DNA of 64,000 nt from Flavobacterium magnum (GCF_003055625.1 NZ_CP028811.1:3224001-3288000); one strand, 5' to 3'; shown: positions 40,741 through 53,630, counted from the stretch's first letter. Notes: a model not told the origin generated them from the letters alone. Made by a program: numbers and translations.

Positions 40741-42393
40741 TCATTCGAGCAGCGCCTTCGCGTGGTTGACGGCAGACTCCGAGATGTCTTTCCCCGAAAG
40801 CATTTCCGCGATTTCCGTGATGCGTTCGTCCTGGGAAAGCCGCTTCAGGTCGGATTGCGTCTGCTCATCGGCAACCGATTTGAATACCTTGAAATGGTCG
40901 TTGCCTTTGGCTGCAATCTGTGGCAGGTGCGTAATCGCAAAAACCTGCATGTCATGGCTCATGGCTTTCATGATTTCACCCATCTTGTTGGCTATCTCCC
41001 CGGACACCCCGGTATCGATTTCGTCGAAGATTATGGCAGGGAGTTTGGAATATTTTGCCAATATTGCCTTTACAGCAAGCATGATGCGCGACATTTCCCC
41101 GCCTGACGCCACTTTCTTCAACAGCCCGAAATCCGAACCCTTATTCGCTGAAAACAGGAATTGCAGCACATCTTTCCCATTCGCGTAGTAATTTGGCGAA
41201 GCGGTCAATTGCATTTGGAAACGGGCGTCGGGCATGCCCAGCTGTGACAATATGGCTGTAAGCTGCGCTGCCAATCCCGGGATGGCTTCACTCCGCCGCT
41301 TGTGGATCAGTTCCGCCCTTGCATCCAGCGCTTCCGCGCTCTTCCCTATCTGCTGCTGCAAATCCGAAATCGCCGTTTCAAGATGATCGGCAGCGATGAC
41401 TTTGGTTTCAAGCTGTTCCCGGATGTCCATCAATGCCTCTACCGAATCCACCTGATGTTTTTTCTGCAAATTGTAAATGGCCTGTAATTGCTGGCTTATC
41501 AGGTTAAGCTGCACCGGATCATCGACGAGCTTTTCTGCATGCCGGCTGATCTCTGACACCACATCGTCAATATCAATCAGTGCGCTCCCGATGCGTTCCG
41601 TAAGGGTCTCATAATCTTTTGACACTCCAGCAATTTTCTGAAGCGCGGTTTTTATTTCCTTCAGGTTCTGTATTACCCCAAACGACTCGTTATCGGCAAG
41701 CGAAACCGCCCTGGCAAACGATTCCTTGATATTTTCGACATTGCCAAGCTGTTCCTGCTGACTTTCAAGCTCCTGCTGCAAACCGGGCCTGAGCACGATG
41801 GCAGACAACTCTTCCAGTAAAAATGCATTGTAATCCTGCTCCTTGTTGGCATCATGGAGTTTGGCAGTAAGCTCTGAAAGCTGTTGCCTGAGCTCTTTGT
41901 GTTCTTTCAGCAACGCCGCGAATGCCGCGACCTGTTCCTGATTTCCTGCGATGGCATCAATGATCCGGAACTGGATCTGCTCATCTGAAAGCTCCTGTGT
42001 CTGGTGCTGTGAATGGATGTCGATCAGGAAATGACCCAATTCCTGCAGCTCAGGCAGGTTTACCGGACTGTCGTTTACAAAGGCGCGCGATTTTCCGGTG
42101 GGAAGGATTTCACGACGCAATATCGTAACGTCTTCATAGTCGAGGTCGTTTTCTGCAAAAAAATCCTGCAGATCATACGCAGCGACGTCAAAATGGGCTT
42201 CAACGACGCATTTCTCATCTTTTCGCCGCAACGATGACAAATCGGCCCGTTTGCCCAGCACCAGTCCCAAAGCGCCGAGCAATATCGACTTTCCGGCGCC
42301 GGTTTCGCCTGTAATAACAGAAAATCCACCGGAAAAATCGATGGATAATTTTTCAATCAGCGCAAAATTTCGGATGGAAAGGGAAATGAGCAT
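40741..42393 (-). CDS. recN: DNA repair protein RecN
   Basis: 550 aa. SMC-like ATPase acting in double-strand break repair. Walker A GETGAGKS at residues 29-36, long coiled-coil arms in the middle, then VASGGEMSRIMLAVKAILAK (signature) and LPAIIFDEIDTGVSGEIANK (Walker B and D loop). 67 nt downstream of porD; probably transcribed at the end of the same cluster or from a weak TTG-N20-TAATATTG promoter in the gap. Confidence 0.95.
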   Translation of the reverse strand: MLISLSIRNFALIEKLSIDFSGGFSVITGETGAGKSILLGALGLVLGKRADLSSLRRKDEKCVVEAHFDVAAYDLQDFFAENDLDYEDVTILRREILPTGKSRAFVNDSPVNLPELQELGHFLIDIHSQHQTQELSDEQIQFRIIDAIAGNQEQVAAFAALLKEHKELRQQLSELTAKLHDANKEQDYNAFLLEELSAIVLRPGLQQELESQQEQLGNVENIKESFARAVSLADNESFGVIQNLKEIKTALQKIAGVSKDYETLTERIGSALIDIDDVVSEISRHAEKLVDDPVQLNLISQQLQAIYNLQKKHQVDSVEALMDIREQLETKVIAADHLETAISDLQQQIGKSAEALDARAELIHKRRSEAIPGLAAQLTAILSQLGMPDARFQMQLTASPNYYANGKDVLQFLFSANKGSDFGLLKKVASGGEMSRIMLAVKAILAKYSKLPAIIFDEIDTGVSGEIANKMGEIMKAMSHDMQVFAITHLPQIAAKGNDHFKVFKSVADEQTQSDLKRLSQDERITEIAEMLSGKDISESAVNHAKALLE

Positions 42394-42459
42394 TGTATGG
42401 CTTTTAAGTGAATTACAATATTAAGCATTCATCCGGCAAAAACCAACAATCCTAAGATG

Positions 42460-43344
42460 CTAAAATTTGATCGAGGACCACTTGCTCGAATTGAGCGGCG
42501 ACAGTTTATTAAGTACTTCGGTAAGGTCTGAAATATTTATTGACGGCCCGGCTGAAAAAATCGAAAGGATCTCATCTGCCTTGGCATCAAAAAATACACG
42601 TGTCAAAAAAGCGTTCGGCCTCAGGTCGTATACTTTTTGCAATGACAGCAATGTGGTCTTGATTTTCTCCTTACCGGCCTTGGTGTTCTCACCGAAAGTG
42701 TCGAGCGCACCCAAATGGTAATCATACATCGCCTCGCGGATCGGGGTGAAAGTATTCGAAAGTAAATCGTTAATCAGGAAAAAGCGGTTCTGGTTGCCGT
42801 CCTGCTGGCTCCAGCCTTTGTATCCACCCTGCTGCGCCGTGCTCGCGATGGATTGCGCAGCCGTGAAATAATCAGTGCCGCCCAGCGGGGAATACGTATC
42901 GGCATCCATCCCGATGATGATATTGGCATAAAACGCCATCACCGAAACCAGGTTGGAATCGAAACTGTTCGGGTTAAAGAACAGGTTCTCAAATTCAACA
43001 TATTTAAAATTGAAATCTTTGTCATTGAAATTGAAAACGGGCGTACTATAGGTAGAATTATACACCGGACGCGACGACTGTATCTGGAGTGTCGCCGAAA
43101 ACTGGTCGCCGCTGTATGAGGCTACATTGATGAACATGGTACAATCGATACGCTCCTTGGATCGGTACTCACGTTCGGACCATTTGGTTTTGTTTACAAA
43201 TTCATTCAGCGATTTTTCAAGCGTCCGGAAGATTTGCTGATTGGTGGCTCCAAGACGGTCAGAATTGACCCTGACCTCGCAATTGAGTTCCTGTGCATTC
43301 GCGAAACCGGTAACGAGCAATAAAAGACAGATGATTCTACGCAT
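42460..43344 (-). CDS. porD: PorD-like protein of the type IX secretion system (DUF4835)
   Basis: 294 aa. Signal peptide MRRIICLLLLVTGFANAQ. The family pattern is clear: ELNCEVRVNSDRLGATNQQI, NEFVNKTKWSEREY, RIDCTMFINV, QIQSSRPVYNSTYSTPVFNF. This family is conserved in gliding and T9SS Bacteroidetes and has been linked to T9SS function. Its start overlaps the coaBC stop by 8 nt, so the two are translated from one message. Confidence 0.88.
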   Translation of the reverse strand: MRRIICLLLLVTGFANAQELNCEVRVNSDRLGATNQQIFRTLEKSLNEFVNKTKWSEREYRSKERIDCTMFINVASYSGDQFSATLQIQSSRPVYNSTYSTPVFNFNDKDFNFKYVEFENLFFNPNSFDSNLVSVMAFYANIIIGMDADTYSPLGGTDYFTAAQSIASTAQQGGYKGWSQQDGNQNRFFLINDLLSNTFTPIREAMYDYHLGALDTFGENTKAGKEKIKTTLLSLQKVYDLRPNAFLTRVFFDAKADEILSIFSAGPSINISDLTEVLNKLSPLNSSKWSSIKF

Positions 43345-44548
43345 GGAAGTGTGTTATTACTTTATTGAGGATGTCTTCAGCCACCGCTTCTTTTGATTTA
43401 AGATCCATCGGCTCAATATTAAAATGTTTGTCTATAAAGGTAATCTTATTGGTCGGTTTTCCAAAACCCGCCCCTTCATCCCGAAGTGAGTTGAGCACAA
43501 TCAGGTCGAGGTTCTTTTTGGTAATCTTCAGTTTTGCGTTTTCCAGTTCATTTTCAGTTTCAAGCGCGAAGCCCACGAGAAATTGCTTTTTCTTCAGCTG
43601 TCCCATCGAAGCAAGAATGTCCTGCGTCTTTTCCATCTCAATCGTAAATGCCTCAGCACTTTTCTTTATTTTTTCCCCGGCAATAACCTTTGGCCTGTAA
43701 TCTGCAACGGCAGCAGCGGCGATGGCTGCGTCCACATCAGCGTACACGTCGTGGCAGGCGTTATACATCTGTTGTGCCGAGACGACACGCACGGTATCGA
43801 TATTCGGATTTTTCGCCGAAAGGTGCGTTGGGCCTGTGATCAGTATGACTGAAGCACCCGAACGCGCCGCCGATTCCGCAAGGTCAAACCCCATCTTACC
43901 CGAAGAATGGTTCCCTATAAAACGCACGGGATCTATCGCTTCGTATGTCGGGCCCGCAGTAATCAGTATTTTTTTTCCTTTTAACGGCAATTTGGATTCG
44001 ATATCGCTTTCTATAAATGCAACGATGTTCTCAGGTTCGGCCATGCGCCCTTCGCCGGAGAGTCCGCTCGCAAGCTCCCCTGATTCCGCCGGGATCATGA
44101 TGTTCCCGAATTGTTTCAATGCATTAAAATTCTGAAGCGTGGATTGGTGTTTGTACATGTCGAGATCCATTGCCGGAGCAAAATAGACCGGGCATTTCGC
44201 AGAAAGATAAGCAGCCATTAGCAGGTTATCACAAGCGCCCGAGGCCATTTTGGACAAGGTATTCGCGGTTGCGGGCGCAATGAGCATCAGGTCAGCCCAA
44301 AGCGCTAAATCGACGTGATTATTCCAGACGGCGTCTTCACTGTCTTCATTATAGAATGTGGAATGCACGGGACTTTTGGAGAGGGTGGACAGTGTCAGCG
44401 GCGTGACAAAATCCTTTGAAGCAGGCGTCATGATCACCTGGACCTGTGCGCCTGCTTTAATAAAAAGCCTTACTAAACCTGCAGTCTTATACGCGGCAAT
44501 GCCACCAGAAACACCCAGTAATATTTTCTTACCGCTTAAAATTGACAT
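43337..44548 (-). CDS. coaBC: Bifunctional phosphopantothenoylcysteine synthetase/decarboxylase
   Basis: 403 aa. Two steps of coenzyme A synthesis. N-terminal flavin decarboxylase: GVSGGIAAYKTAGLVRLF, NNHVDLALWADLMLIAPATA with the active His, and PAMDLDMY (PxMNxxMW-type motif with Asp for Asn). C-terminal synthetase: ILITAGPTYEAIDPVRFIGN, SSGKMG, AAAVADYRP and the KK of KIKKS. Third gene of the bamD-rpoZ-coaBC-porD cluster. Confidence 0.94.
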   Translation of the reverse strand: MSILSGKKILLGVSGGIAAYKTAGLVRLFIKAGAQVQVIMTPASKDFVTPLTLSTLSKSPVHSTFYNEDSEDAVWNNHVDLALWADLMLIAPATANTLSKMASGACDNLLMAAYLSAKCPVYFAPAMDLDMYKHQSTLQNFNALKQFGNIMIPAESGELASGLSGEGRMAEPENIVAFIESDIESKLPLKGKKILITAGPTYEAIDPVRFIGNHSSGKMGFDLAESAARSGASVILITGPTHLSAKNPNIDTVRVVSAQQMYNACHDVYADVDAAIAAAAVADYRPKVIAGEKIKKSAEAFTIEMEKTQDILASMGQLKKKQFLVGFALETENELENAKLKITKKNLDLIVLNSLRDEGAGFGKPTNKITFIDKHFNIEPMDLKSKEAVAEDILNKVITHFHA

Positions 44549-44555
44549 TTAGGAA

Positions 44556-44873
44556 TTATTTAGAGGAATCTTTATGGTAGATCTTGTTGTCAAGCCATTC
44601 CTGTACTGCAAGTGCATGCGGCTTTGGAAGTTTTTCGTAAAATTTAGACACTTCGATTTGCTCCTTATTTTCGAAGATTTCTTCCAGACTGTCGTTGTAA
44701 GTGGCAAATTCTTCCAGTTTCTCGGTCAGCTCCTTCTTGATTTCGGAATTGATCTGGTTTGCCCGTTTAGCCATAATTGTGATTGCCTCATACACATTTC
44801 CGGTTGGTTCCTCAATCTGGCTTTTGTTGTAAGTGATTGTGTTTACCGGCGCATTCGTCTTTTTTAAATCCAT
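44556..44873 (-). CDS. rpoZ: RNA polymerase omega subunit
   Basis: 105 aa. The Bacteroidetes form of omega: NTITYNKSQIEEPTGNVYEA, ITIMAKRANQINSEIKKELT. It stabilises the beta' subunit. Lies 7 nt from both neighbours, in the usual place between bamD and coaBC. Confidence 0.9.
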   Translation of the reverse strand: MDLKKTNAPVNTITYNKSQIEEPTGNVYEAITIMAKRANQINSEIKKELTEKLEEFATYNDSLEEIFENKEQIEVSKFYEKLPKPHALAVQEWLDNKIYHKDSSK

Positions 44874-44880
44874 GACTTTT

Positions 44881-45675
44881 TTATTTAGAAAATTGTTTTA
44901 AATCCGTTTCAATACGTGCAAGCATGTCGTCCGCCTTGCTTTTGTATTCCGTTGAGGCATTGAATTTGATCAGGCTCGTATACGCATTCTTAGCCGTGAT
45001 CAGCCTCTCTTCCATTTTCGCCTGCACACTGTTAATTGCGAGGTTGTAAGCCGAATCGAGCTTGTAATACAGTGCTTTTTCCTTGTAGGGCGTGCCGGGA
45101 AAATCGGCGATAAAATTATCGAGCGCAATCAGAGCCGATTTATAGTCGGCAATCGTATTGTATTGCTTCGCGATTTCGAAATTCTTCTTTTCGATCTTTT
45201 CCCTCAATTCCTTTGCGATGCGGTTGGCCTCAGGCAGGAATTGCGAATTGGGATAGTTGTTGATGAACGTCTGCAGTTTATCGATCGCCTTGAAAGTATC
45301 GACCTGGTCGAGGCTGTAACGCGGTGACAGCTTGGAAAAACTGTAAGCCCCAAGGTAGGCCGCTTCTTCGGCTTTTTCACTTCTGGGGTAGGTGGAAGCA
45401 AATCTTTCGAATTGGTAACCCGCAGGATAATATTGCTCCTCAGCGTAATATGATTTGGCATACATGTAAAACAACTTTTCTGCCTGAGGCTTTCCCTGAT
45501 ACGAGGGCGCTATCTGCTCGAAAAGCCGCAGTGCCTTACCGAATTTGCCTTTTTCGTACATTTTGGTTCCCACTTCATATTTCTTGGCAGTGTCGTCATT
45601 CTTGAGCGCTTTTTGGTATTCGCTGCACGAACTCAATACTAAAAGGACAAAAAACAGCGCAATAAATTTCTTCAT
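44881..45675 (-). CDS. bamD: Outer membrane assembly lipoprotein BamD
   Basis: 264 aa. Lipoprotein signal MKKFIALFFVLLVLSSC (Cys 17), then TPR repeats (YEKGKFGKALRLFEQIAPSY, AEEQYYPAGYQFERFASTYP, DYKSALIALDNFIADFPGTP). Part of the BAM complex that inserts beta-barrel proteins. First gene after the promoter at 45740-45768. Confidence 0.93.
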   Translation of the reverse strand: MKKFIALFFVLLVLSSCSEYQKALKNDDTAKKYEVGTKMYEKGKFGKALRLFEQIAPSYQGKPQAEKLFYMYAKSYYAEEQYYPAGYQFERFASTYPRSEKAEEAAYLGAYSFSKLSPRYSLDQVDTFKAIDKLQTFINNYPNSQFLPEANRIAKELREKIEKKNFEIAKQYNTIADYKSALIALDNFIADFPGTPYKEKALYYKLDSAYNLAINSVQAKMEERLITAKNAYTSLIKFNASTEYKSKADDMLARIETDLKQFSK

Positions 45676-45739
45676 TAATTTTTTAATTTTAAGATATTCT
45701 GCCCGAAATCAGTTTCGATATTCGCTGAAAATCAAGCTG

Positions 45740-45768
45740 CAAATTTAGTTATTAATTGCAGACTACAA
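45740..45768 (-). promoter_or_regulatory. Promoter of bamD-rpoZ-coaBC-porD
   Basis: On the minus strand TTG (45768-45766), 18 nt, TAAATTTG (45747-45740), a full match to the Flavobacterium consensus. The start codon of bamD is 65 nt further on. Confidence 0.75.
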
Positions 45769-45812
45769 AACATTTTTTCTGAAGTCGGCAAGGTGTAATC
45801 AATCCTGTTGTG

Positions 45813-46694
45813 TTAATACCCGAGTGCCCGGACAAAACGGTCTATCCTGCCCGCAAGATCGGCATTGACCTCAACCAACGGCAAACGGACCGTATTTTCA
45901 GAGAGGCCCATCGCCTGATGGATTTGCTTAATCCCTCCCGGATTGCCCTGCTCGAAAATCAGGTCGATCGAATCGGCGATTTTGTAATGGAGCGCATAAG
46001 CCTCATCGGTTTTACGCTGCAATCCCAGGCGGATCATTTCAGAAAATTCTTTCGGAAAGCCTTCGCCAATAACGGAAATCACCCCGGCGCCACCGGCCAG
46101 TACCATAGGGAGTGCAATCATGTCATCCCCTGAAATTACCAGAAAATCCTTTGGTTTGTGCTGGATGATCTTCATGGCCTGCACCATATCCCCTGCCGCC
46201 TCTTTCACGCCTATGATATTCGTATGGTCATTTGCGAGCCTCTGGATCGTCGACGGCAACATATTGCTTCCTGTCCTTGCCGGCACATTGTAAAGAATCA
46301 CCGGGACCGGGGAAGCTTCGGCCACAGCACTGAAATGGCGGTAAATGCCTTCCTGCGTGGGCTTGTTGTAATATGGTGAAACCGAAAGGATGGCGGCAAA
46401 CGGCGACAAGTCGCGCGTTTTCAGTTCGTCGACCACATCGGCAGTGTTGTTGCCGCCAACGCCCAGGACCAGCGGCAGCCTGCCGTTATTCGCTTTCTTA
46501 ACGGTAGCAATAACCAATTCTTTTTCATCATCCGTGAGCGTGGCCGGCTCGCCTGTCGTGCCCAGTACAACGAGGTATTCCACCCCGCCTGCTATCACGT
46601 GGTTGACAATCCTTGCGAGGGCTTCCGTATCGACGGAAAAATCTTTTTTGAATGGAGTGACCAGCGCGACACCGGTACCAGTGAATGGTTGCAT
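45813..46694 (-). CDS. dapA: 4-hydroxy-tetrahydrodipicolinate synthase
   Basis: 293 aa, TIM-barrel aldolase. Condenses pyruvate and aspartate semialdehyde in lysine and diaminopimelate synthesis. Schiff-base Lys164 in [11 protein letters not shown], Tyr135 in [10 protein letters not shown], and GTTGE at 45-49. It follows the DUF6913 gene with a 2-nt gap, so both are likely cotranscribed. Confidence 0.95.
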   Translation of the reverse strand: MQPFTGTGVALVTPFKKDFSVDTEALARIVNHVIAGGVEYLVVLGTTGEPATLTDDEKELVIATVKKANNGRLPLVLGVGGNNTADVVDELKTRDLSPFAAILSVSPYYNKPTQEGIYRHFSAVAEASPVPVILYNVPARTGSNMLPSTIQRLANDHTNIIGVKEAAGDMVQAMKIIQHKPKDFLVISGDDMIALPMVLAGGAGVISVIGEGFPKEFSEMIRLGLQRKTDEAYALHYKIADSIDLIFEQGNPGGIKQIHQAMGLSENTVRLPLVEVNADLAGRIDRFVRALGY

Positions 46695-46696
46695 AC

Positions 46697-47215
46697 TTAG
46701 ATTTTGTTTAATATTATAAGGTAACGGAACAGTTCGGAGGTAAAAATTTCGAAATTTTCCGCTACCGTGTTGATCATAAAATGGTTGAGACGTTTGTCAA
46801 TAGTTGAAAAACCGGCTTTAAAAGCCGCTTTGGATTTTTGTGTCACCAATAAAAGGGGCGCCTTTTCAATATCATAATAACTTATAAGCAAATCGAACGG
46901 CGCATCAGCAAAGCGGCTTACAGCGTCATTTTGGAAAACCCCGTCCCAATCGATGTCCCTTATCGTAAAAACATCGTGGTCAAACTGTTCGTTTTTCCTG
47001 ATCTTGTCTTTAAACGCGAGGATACTGATGTCTTCAGGCTTAATGCCGTTGCGCAACAATTCGGCGACAAGGCCTTCTCGGTTCGTGAAATAGCTTTCGT
47101 CTATCAGCAAACCTACCGTTTTTATTTTTTCGGTACCAAAATGATTCTTAACGTTGGAAAGGCTATTTTTTAACTTTCTTTTTAATAAAAAATGCTTAAC
47201 GAACTTTAAAAACAT
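46697..47215 (-). CDS. DUF6913-type protein
   Basis: 172 aa, soluble, basic N-terminus ([16 protein letters not shown]). Core [77 protein letters not shown] conserved Flavobacteriia protein usually placed in front of dapA. Biochemical role unknown. The short gap to the divergent gene at 47266 holds TAAATTTG on the minus strand (47242-47235). Confidence 0.8.
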   Translation of the reverse strand: MFLKFVKHFLLKRKLKNSLSNVKNHFGTEKIKTVGLLIDESYFTNREGLVAELLRNGIKPEDISILAFKDKIRKNEQFDHDVFTIRDIDWDGVFQNDAVSRFADAPFDLLISYYDIEKAPLLLVTQKSKAAFKAGFSTIDKRLNHFMINTVAENFEIFTSELFRYLIILNKI

Positions 47216-47265
47216 AGTACTTTTACTTGGTTTACAAATTTACTCAAAATAGTGGTTAAAATTCG

Positions 47266-48045
47266 ATGGTAAATCTAAAAAACTATCACGTTACGGTAAG
47301 GCATTTTGTTTTATTCTTAACATTTCTCTGTTTGGGCTGTGCCCAGCAGAAACAGTACGTCACCCGCATCGAAGGCCGTCAGGTCGGGATTACTTCAGCG
47401 CAACCGCAAACGCCCGGGATTGACACCTTTATAAAACCGTATCGCGAGCATATCAATGAAGACCTCAGTACCGTGCTCGCCTATTCGCCGGAAACCCTTG
47501 AGAAATCCAAAGGCGAATGGCAAACGAACATCGGGAATTTCATGGCCGATGTGACCCTCGCAAAAGCCCGGACCGTGTTTGACCCGCGCGAGCAAAAACA
47601 AGTTGATATCTGCCTGCTGAATCATGGCGGCATCCGCGCAATCATTCCCAAAGGCAATGTGACGGCGCGGACAGCCTATGAAGTGATGCCGTTTGAAAAC
47701 AGCCTCATTGTCCTGGCGCTCAAAGGGGAGCAATTATTGGAAATCGCTGCCTATATCATCAAGGAAAAAAAACCACATCCATTATCTGGAATGTCTTTTA
47801 CAATTGGCAAAGACGGCAATCCCAAGAATATTACGGTGAACGGAAAACCGCTCGTCCCTGCAGATACTTATTACGTCGCGACCTCGGATTACCTGTCTAA
47901 CGGTGGGGACAATATGGTGTTCTTCAAAAAAGCAACGGCATCGTTTGATATGGACTACAAGTTGCGCAATATACTGATCGATTATTTTAAGGAAACCGAT
48001 ACGCTGGTGGTGAATCACGACGAGCGGATATCGATTGAGCGATAA
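47266..48045 (+). CDS. Lipoprotein 5'-nucleotidase, C-terminal domain only
   Basis: 259 aa. Lipoprotein-type signal (LTFLCLGCAQQK). Carries only the substrate-binding half of 5'-nucleotidases: WQTNIGNFMADVTLAKARTV, LNHGGIRAIIPKGNVTARTA, YEVMPFENSLIVLALKGEQL, YYVATSDYLSNGGDNMVFFK. The metallophosphatase half is encoded by the next gene, 125 nt downstream. The two products probably form one enzyme in the periplasm. Confidence 0.88.
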   Translation: MVNLKNYHVTVRHFVLFLTFLCLGCAQQKQYVTRIEGRQVGITSAQPQTPGIDTFIKPYREHINEDLSTVLAYSPETLEKSKGEWQTNIGNFMADVTLAKARTVFDPREQKQVDICLLNHGGIRAIIPKGNVTARTAYEVMPFENSLIVLALKGEQLLEIAAYIIKEKKPHPLSGMSFTIGKDGNPKNITVNGKPLVPADTYYVATSDYLSNGGDNMVFFKKATASFDMDYKLRNILIDYFKETDTLVVNHDERISIER

Positions 48046-48170
48046 ATTATTGCCCCATGCAGCGATATCTTCACAATGACTCGTCAGATATAGGGGACTC
48101 ACTGCTGATCACTGCATGTTTTGGCCCAGTTACAAAGAAAAGCCGGACCGCGTCTTAAAAATTTAGAAAA

Positions 48171-49079
48171 ATGAAAAGAAGGGATTTTATACAAAAAACA
48201 GCTGCAGGCACCGCGTTTCTGGCGTTGCCCGCGCCATTGATGTCGTTTGCGGCCGATGTGAAACATATTGTGGTGTTGCATACCAATGATGTACACAGCC
48301 ATATCGATCCGTTTCCACCCGATGATCCCCGGAATGCCAATATGGGCGGGGTGTCCCGGCGTGCATCACTGATTGAAAGCGTCCGGAAGGAAAATCCGAA
48401 CGTCCTTCTGCTGGATGCGGGCGACGTGTTCCAGGGTACGCCATACTTCAACTATTACGGTGGCGAGCTCGAACTGAAATTGATGAGCATGATGCGCTAC
48501 GATCTGGCTACGATGGGAAATCATGATTTTGATAACGGCATTGAGGGATTTTACAAGCAGCTGCCGCATGCCCAATTCGACTTCGTATCGGCGAATTACA
48601 ACTTTAAGAATACGGTCCTTGATACGATCGTAAAACCATATAAGGTATTCGACAAGGACGGCATCAAGGTTGGCGTTTTCGGCTTGGGTGTCGAATTGCA
48701 GGGTTTGGTCGACAAAAAGAACTACAAAGAAACTGTCTACCTTAATCCTGTGGAGGTAGCTACAGACGTGGTGAAAGTGCTGAAAGAAAAAGAAAAATGT
48801 GCGCTGATCATCTGCCTTTCCCATTTGGGATATGCCTACAAAGACGATCCGGAAAAAATCAGCGACCTGAAGCTCGCGGCGCAAACAAGGGACATTGACC
48901 TGATTATTGGCGGCCATACCCACACGTTCCTCGACAAACCAACCGTCGTAAAAAACCTGGATGACAAGGAGGTTTTGGTGAATCAGGTGGGGTGCTATGG
49001 CATTAACCTCGGGAGAATCGATTTTTATTTTGAACACGACAGGCAGAAAGCGGGTGGTTCAAAGGTCATTACCGTCTGA
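48171..49079 (+). CDS. Tat-exported metallophosphatase, 5'-nucleotidase N-terminal domain
   Basis: 302 aa. Twin-arginine signal MKRRDFIQKTAAGTAFLALP. Metal site motifs of calcineurin-like phosphatases in order: LHTNDVHSHIDPF, DAGDVFQGTPYFNYYG, MGNHDFDNG, IICLSHLGY, IGGHTHTFLDK. It complements the C-terminal domain protein before it. Its stop abuts the stop of the convergent gene at 49080. Confidence 0.92.
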   Translation: MKRRDFIQKTAAGTAFLALPAPLMSFAADVKHIVVLHTNDVHSHIDPFPPDDPRNANMGGVSRRASLIESVRKENPNVLLLDAGDVFQGTPYFNYYGGELELKLMSMMRYDLATMGNHDFDNGIEGFYKQLPHAQFDFVSANYNFKNTVLDTIVKPYKVFDKDGIKVGVFGLGVELQGLVDKKNYKETVYLNPVEVATDVVKVLKEKEKCALIICLSHLGYAYKDDPEKISDLKLAAQTRDIDLIIGGHTHTFLDKPTVVKNLDDKEVLVNQVGCYGINLGRIDFYFEHDRQKAGGSKVITV

Positions 49080-52171
<3,092 letters not shown>

Positions 52172-52891
52172 ATGCAAGAAGAAAACATCATTGACGCCGG
52201 TTTGGTTATCCAGAAACTTAAGAAAGCGCTAAAAATCAAGCGCGACATCCAGTTATCACAAATCCTCGACATCAGGCCCAATACGATATCCACCTGGAAA
52301 AAAAGAAATACGCTCGACTACCCTGCGGTCATTGCCGTTTGCAAAACGTATGATCTCGACCTCAACGACATCTTGCTCGAGAAAAGAGTCCGTAAGTCAA
52401 GCGACCTTGACAATCCCGGGGAGACCAAGCTGGTAAGCCGTGAAATGCAGTTCCAGTATTGTATGGGCGCAGATGACCTCGTGGACAAACTCCCGAAGTA
52501 CAATTTTCCGTTCATAAAAGGGGACAACACCAGGGCATTTCAGGTATTGAGCAACAACATGTTCCCGATGATCGAAGAAAATTCGTTTGTAATCTGTGAA
52601 GAAACCAGCCTTCACGAGATTCCGGACAATAGCCTGGCGGTAATCATCAGCAGGACAAAAGGGTTATTTATCAACAGGATCCAGCGCATTGCGGAAAAAC
52701 GCGACATGTATTTGCTGACCAGCGAGAACACTTTTTTTAATGAGGTGAATATGAAGGCAGAGGACATCAACGAAATCTGGATCATCAAAGCCGCACTGTC
52801 TTACAACATGAACGTAGAAAACAAATTCAAATTCATTAATGACAGCATCAAGGTAATCGACCGTGCGCTGCTCGATTTTAAGAGTTCATAA
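52172..52891 (+). CDS. LexA/CI-type regulator with probably inactive S24 domain
   Basis: 239 aa. N-terminal helix-turn-helix (IKRDIQLSQILDIRPNTIST, WKKRNTLDYPAVIAVCKTYD). C-terminal S24-like fold: FQVLSNNMFPMIEENSFVIC, IPDNSLAVIIS. In LexA-like proteases the motif is GDSM with catalytic Ser; here it is SNNM, and the Lys partner is not evident, so self-cleavage is unlikely. It may sense a ligand or simply dimerise. Its 3' end overlaps the convergent gene by 14 nt. Confidence 0.85.
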   Translation: MQEENIIDAGLVIQKLKKALKIKRDIQLSQILDIRPNTISTWKKRNTLDYPAVIAVCKTYDLDLNDILLEKRVRKSSDLDNPGETKLVSREMQFQYCMGADDLVDKLPKYNFPFIKGDNTRAFQVLSNNMFPMIEENSFVICEETSLHEIPDNSLAVIISRTKGLFINRIQRIAEKRDMYLLTSENTFFNEVNMKAEDINEIWIIKAALSYNMNVENKFKFINDSIKVIDRALLDFKSS

Positions 52892-53351
52892 CCGATTTGA
52901 TCTGCAGGTACAGCGCTCCGTCACTCAGGAATGCGCCTTGTTTTATCAGCTCAAACAGTGAATTATTGCGATCGGCATCAAAGTTTTTGGTGCCGATTTT
53001 CATTTCAATGTGGTCTGTGAACATATGATCACCCAACCATTGGAGGCCGTCCTTTGTGAGAAAATCAACCGTGTTGTCAAGTGACTTCAGGACGATCGAA
53101 TGAATCTGCGCTTCGCCGCAATGAAACAGGAAAATGTGGTTTCTGGAAAAATGCTCGAGGTATTCTGCCCGCGTCAGGACACCTTCCCAGATCAAATCTG
53201 AAAATACGTCGAGCTCCTGCTCGGCGACCTGTGGATTCTCAGACTTTATTTTGTCCCATTCCGCCTTGTCGATAGATTGTGTGGCGAGAAAGTTTACGAA
53301 TTCCGGGTGGAGTTCTTCAAATTGTTCTTTGGTGAGGCGTGCGTATTTCAT
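52878..53351 (-). CDS. DUF6495-type protein
   Basis: 157 aa from the ATG at 53351; the frame is open 32 residues further upstream but without good start context. Begins MKYARLTKEQFEELHPEFVN, then IDKAEWDKIKSENPQVAEQE, DVFSDLIWEGVLTRAEYLEH, FLFHCGEAQIHSIVLKS. Common in Flavobacteriia, no known function. Confidence 0.82.
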   Translation of the reverse strand: MKYARLTKEQFEELHPEFVNFLATQSIDKAEWDKIKSENPQVAEQELDVFSDLIWEGVLTRAEYLEHFSRNHIFLFHCGEAQIHSIVLKSLDNTVDFLTKDGLQWLGDHMFTDHIEMKIGTKNFDADRNNSLFELIKQGAFLSDGALYLQIKSVMNS

Positions 53352-53452
53352 GATGTTACTGAATTGCTGGGTTGCAAAGTTACAGATTTTGAAACTTTGG
53401 AATTCAAAATTGGCCGTCCGGTTGACAAAATTTTGGATACCGAACATGGATG

Positions 53453-53529
53453 CCTAGCCCCGATGGAAGCGGCATCCTTTTTACCGGAACGCAGTGGAGG
53501 GAAAAAGATATAGCGGACAGCGGGATCAG
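53453..53529 (+). repeat. REP-like interspersed repeat, copy 2
   Basis: TAGCCCCGATGGAAGCGGCA, TCCTTTTT, a variable loop, AAAAAGATATAGCGGACAGC, GGGAT. The two halves are partly complementary, so a transcript would fold into a hairpin. Same family as 58551-58622 and, inverted, 40636-40738. Confidence 0.7.
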
Positions 53530-53560
53530 CTTCACCCTAAAAAATGCGAACCGGCGAAGC

Positions 53561-53590
53561 AAAAAAAAATCCCGAAATAAATCGGGATTT
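53561..53590 (-). terminator. Terminator of the rpsF-rpsR-rplI operon
   Basis: AATCCCGA, loop AATAAA, TCGGGATT, followed by nine T on the minus strand, 40 nt past the rplI stop. Confidence 0.85.
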
Positions 53591-53630
53591 CTATTCTCAG
53601 ACGCTGAGGCACCTGGCACCCAGTCGCTTT

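Noticed and set aside
48366..49037. A 223-aa minus-strand ORF over the metallophosphatase gene
   Set aside because: It is antisense to a gene with complete catalytic motifs and is rich in Phe, Val and His as expected of a shadow frame.
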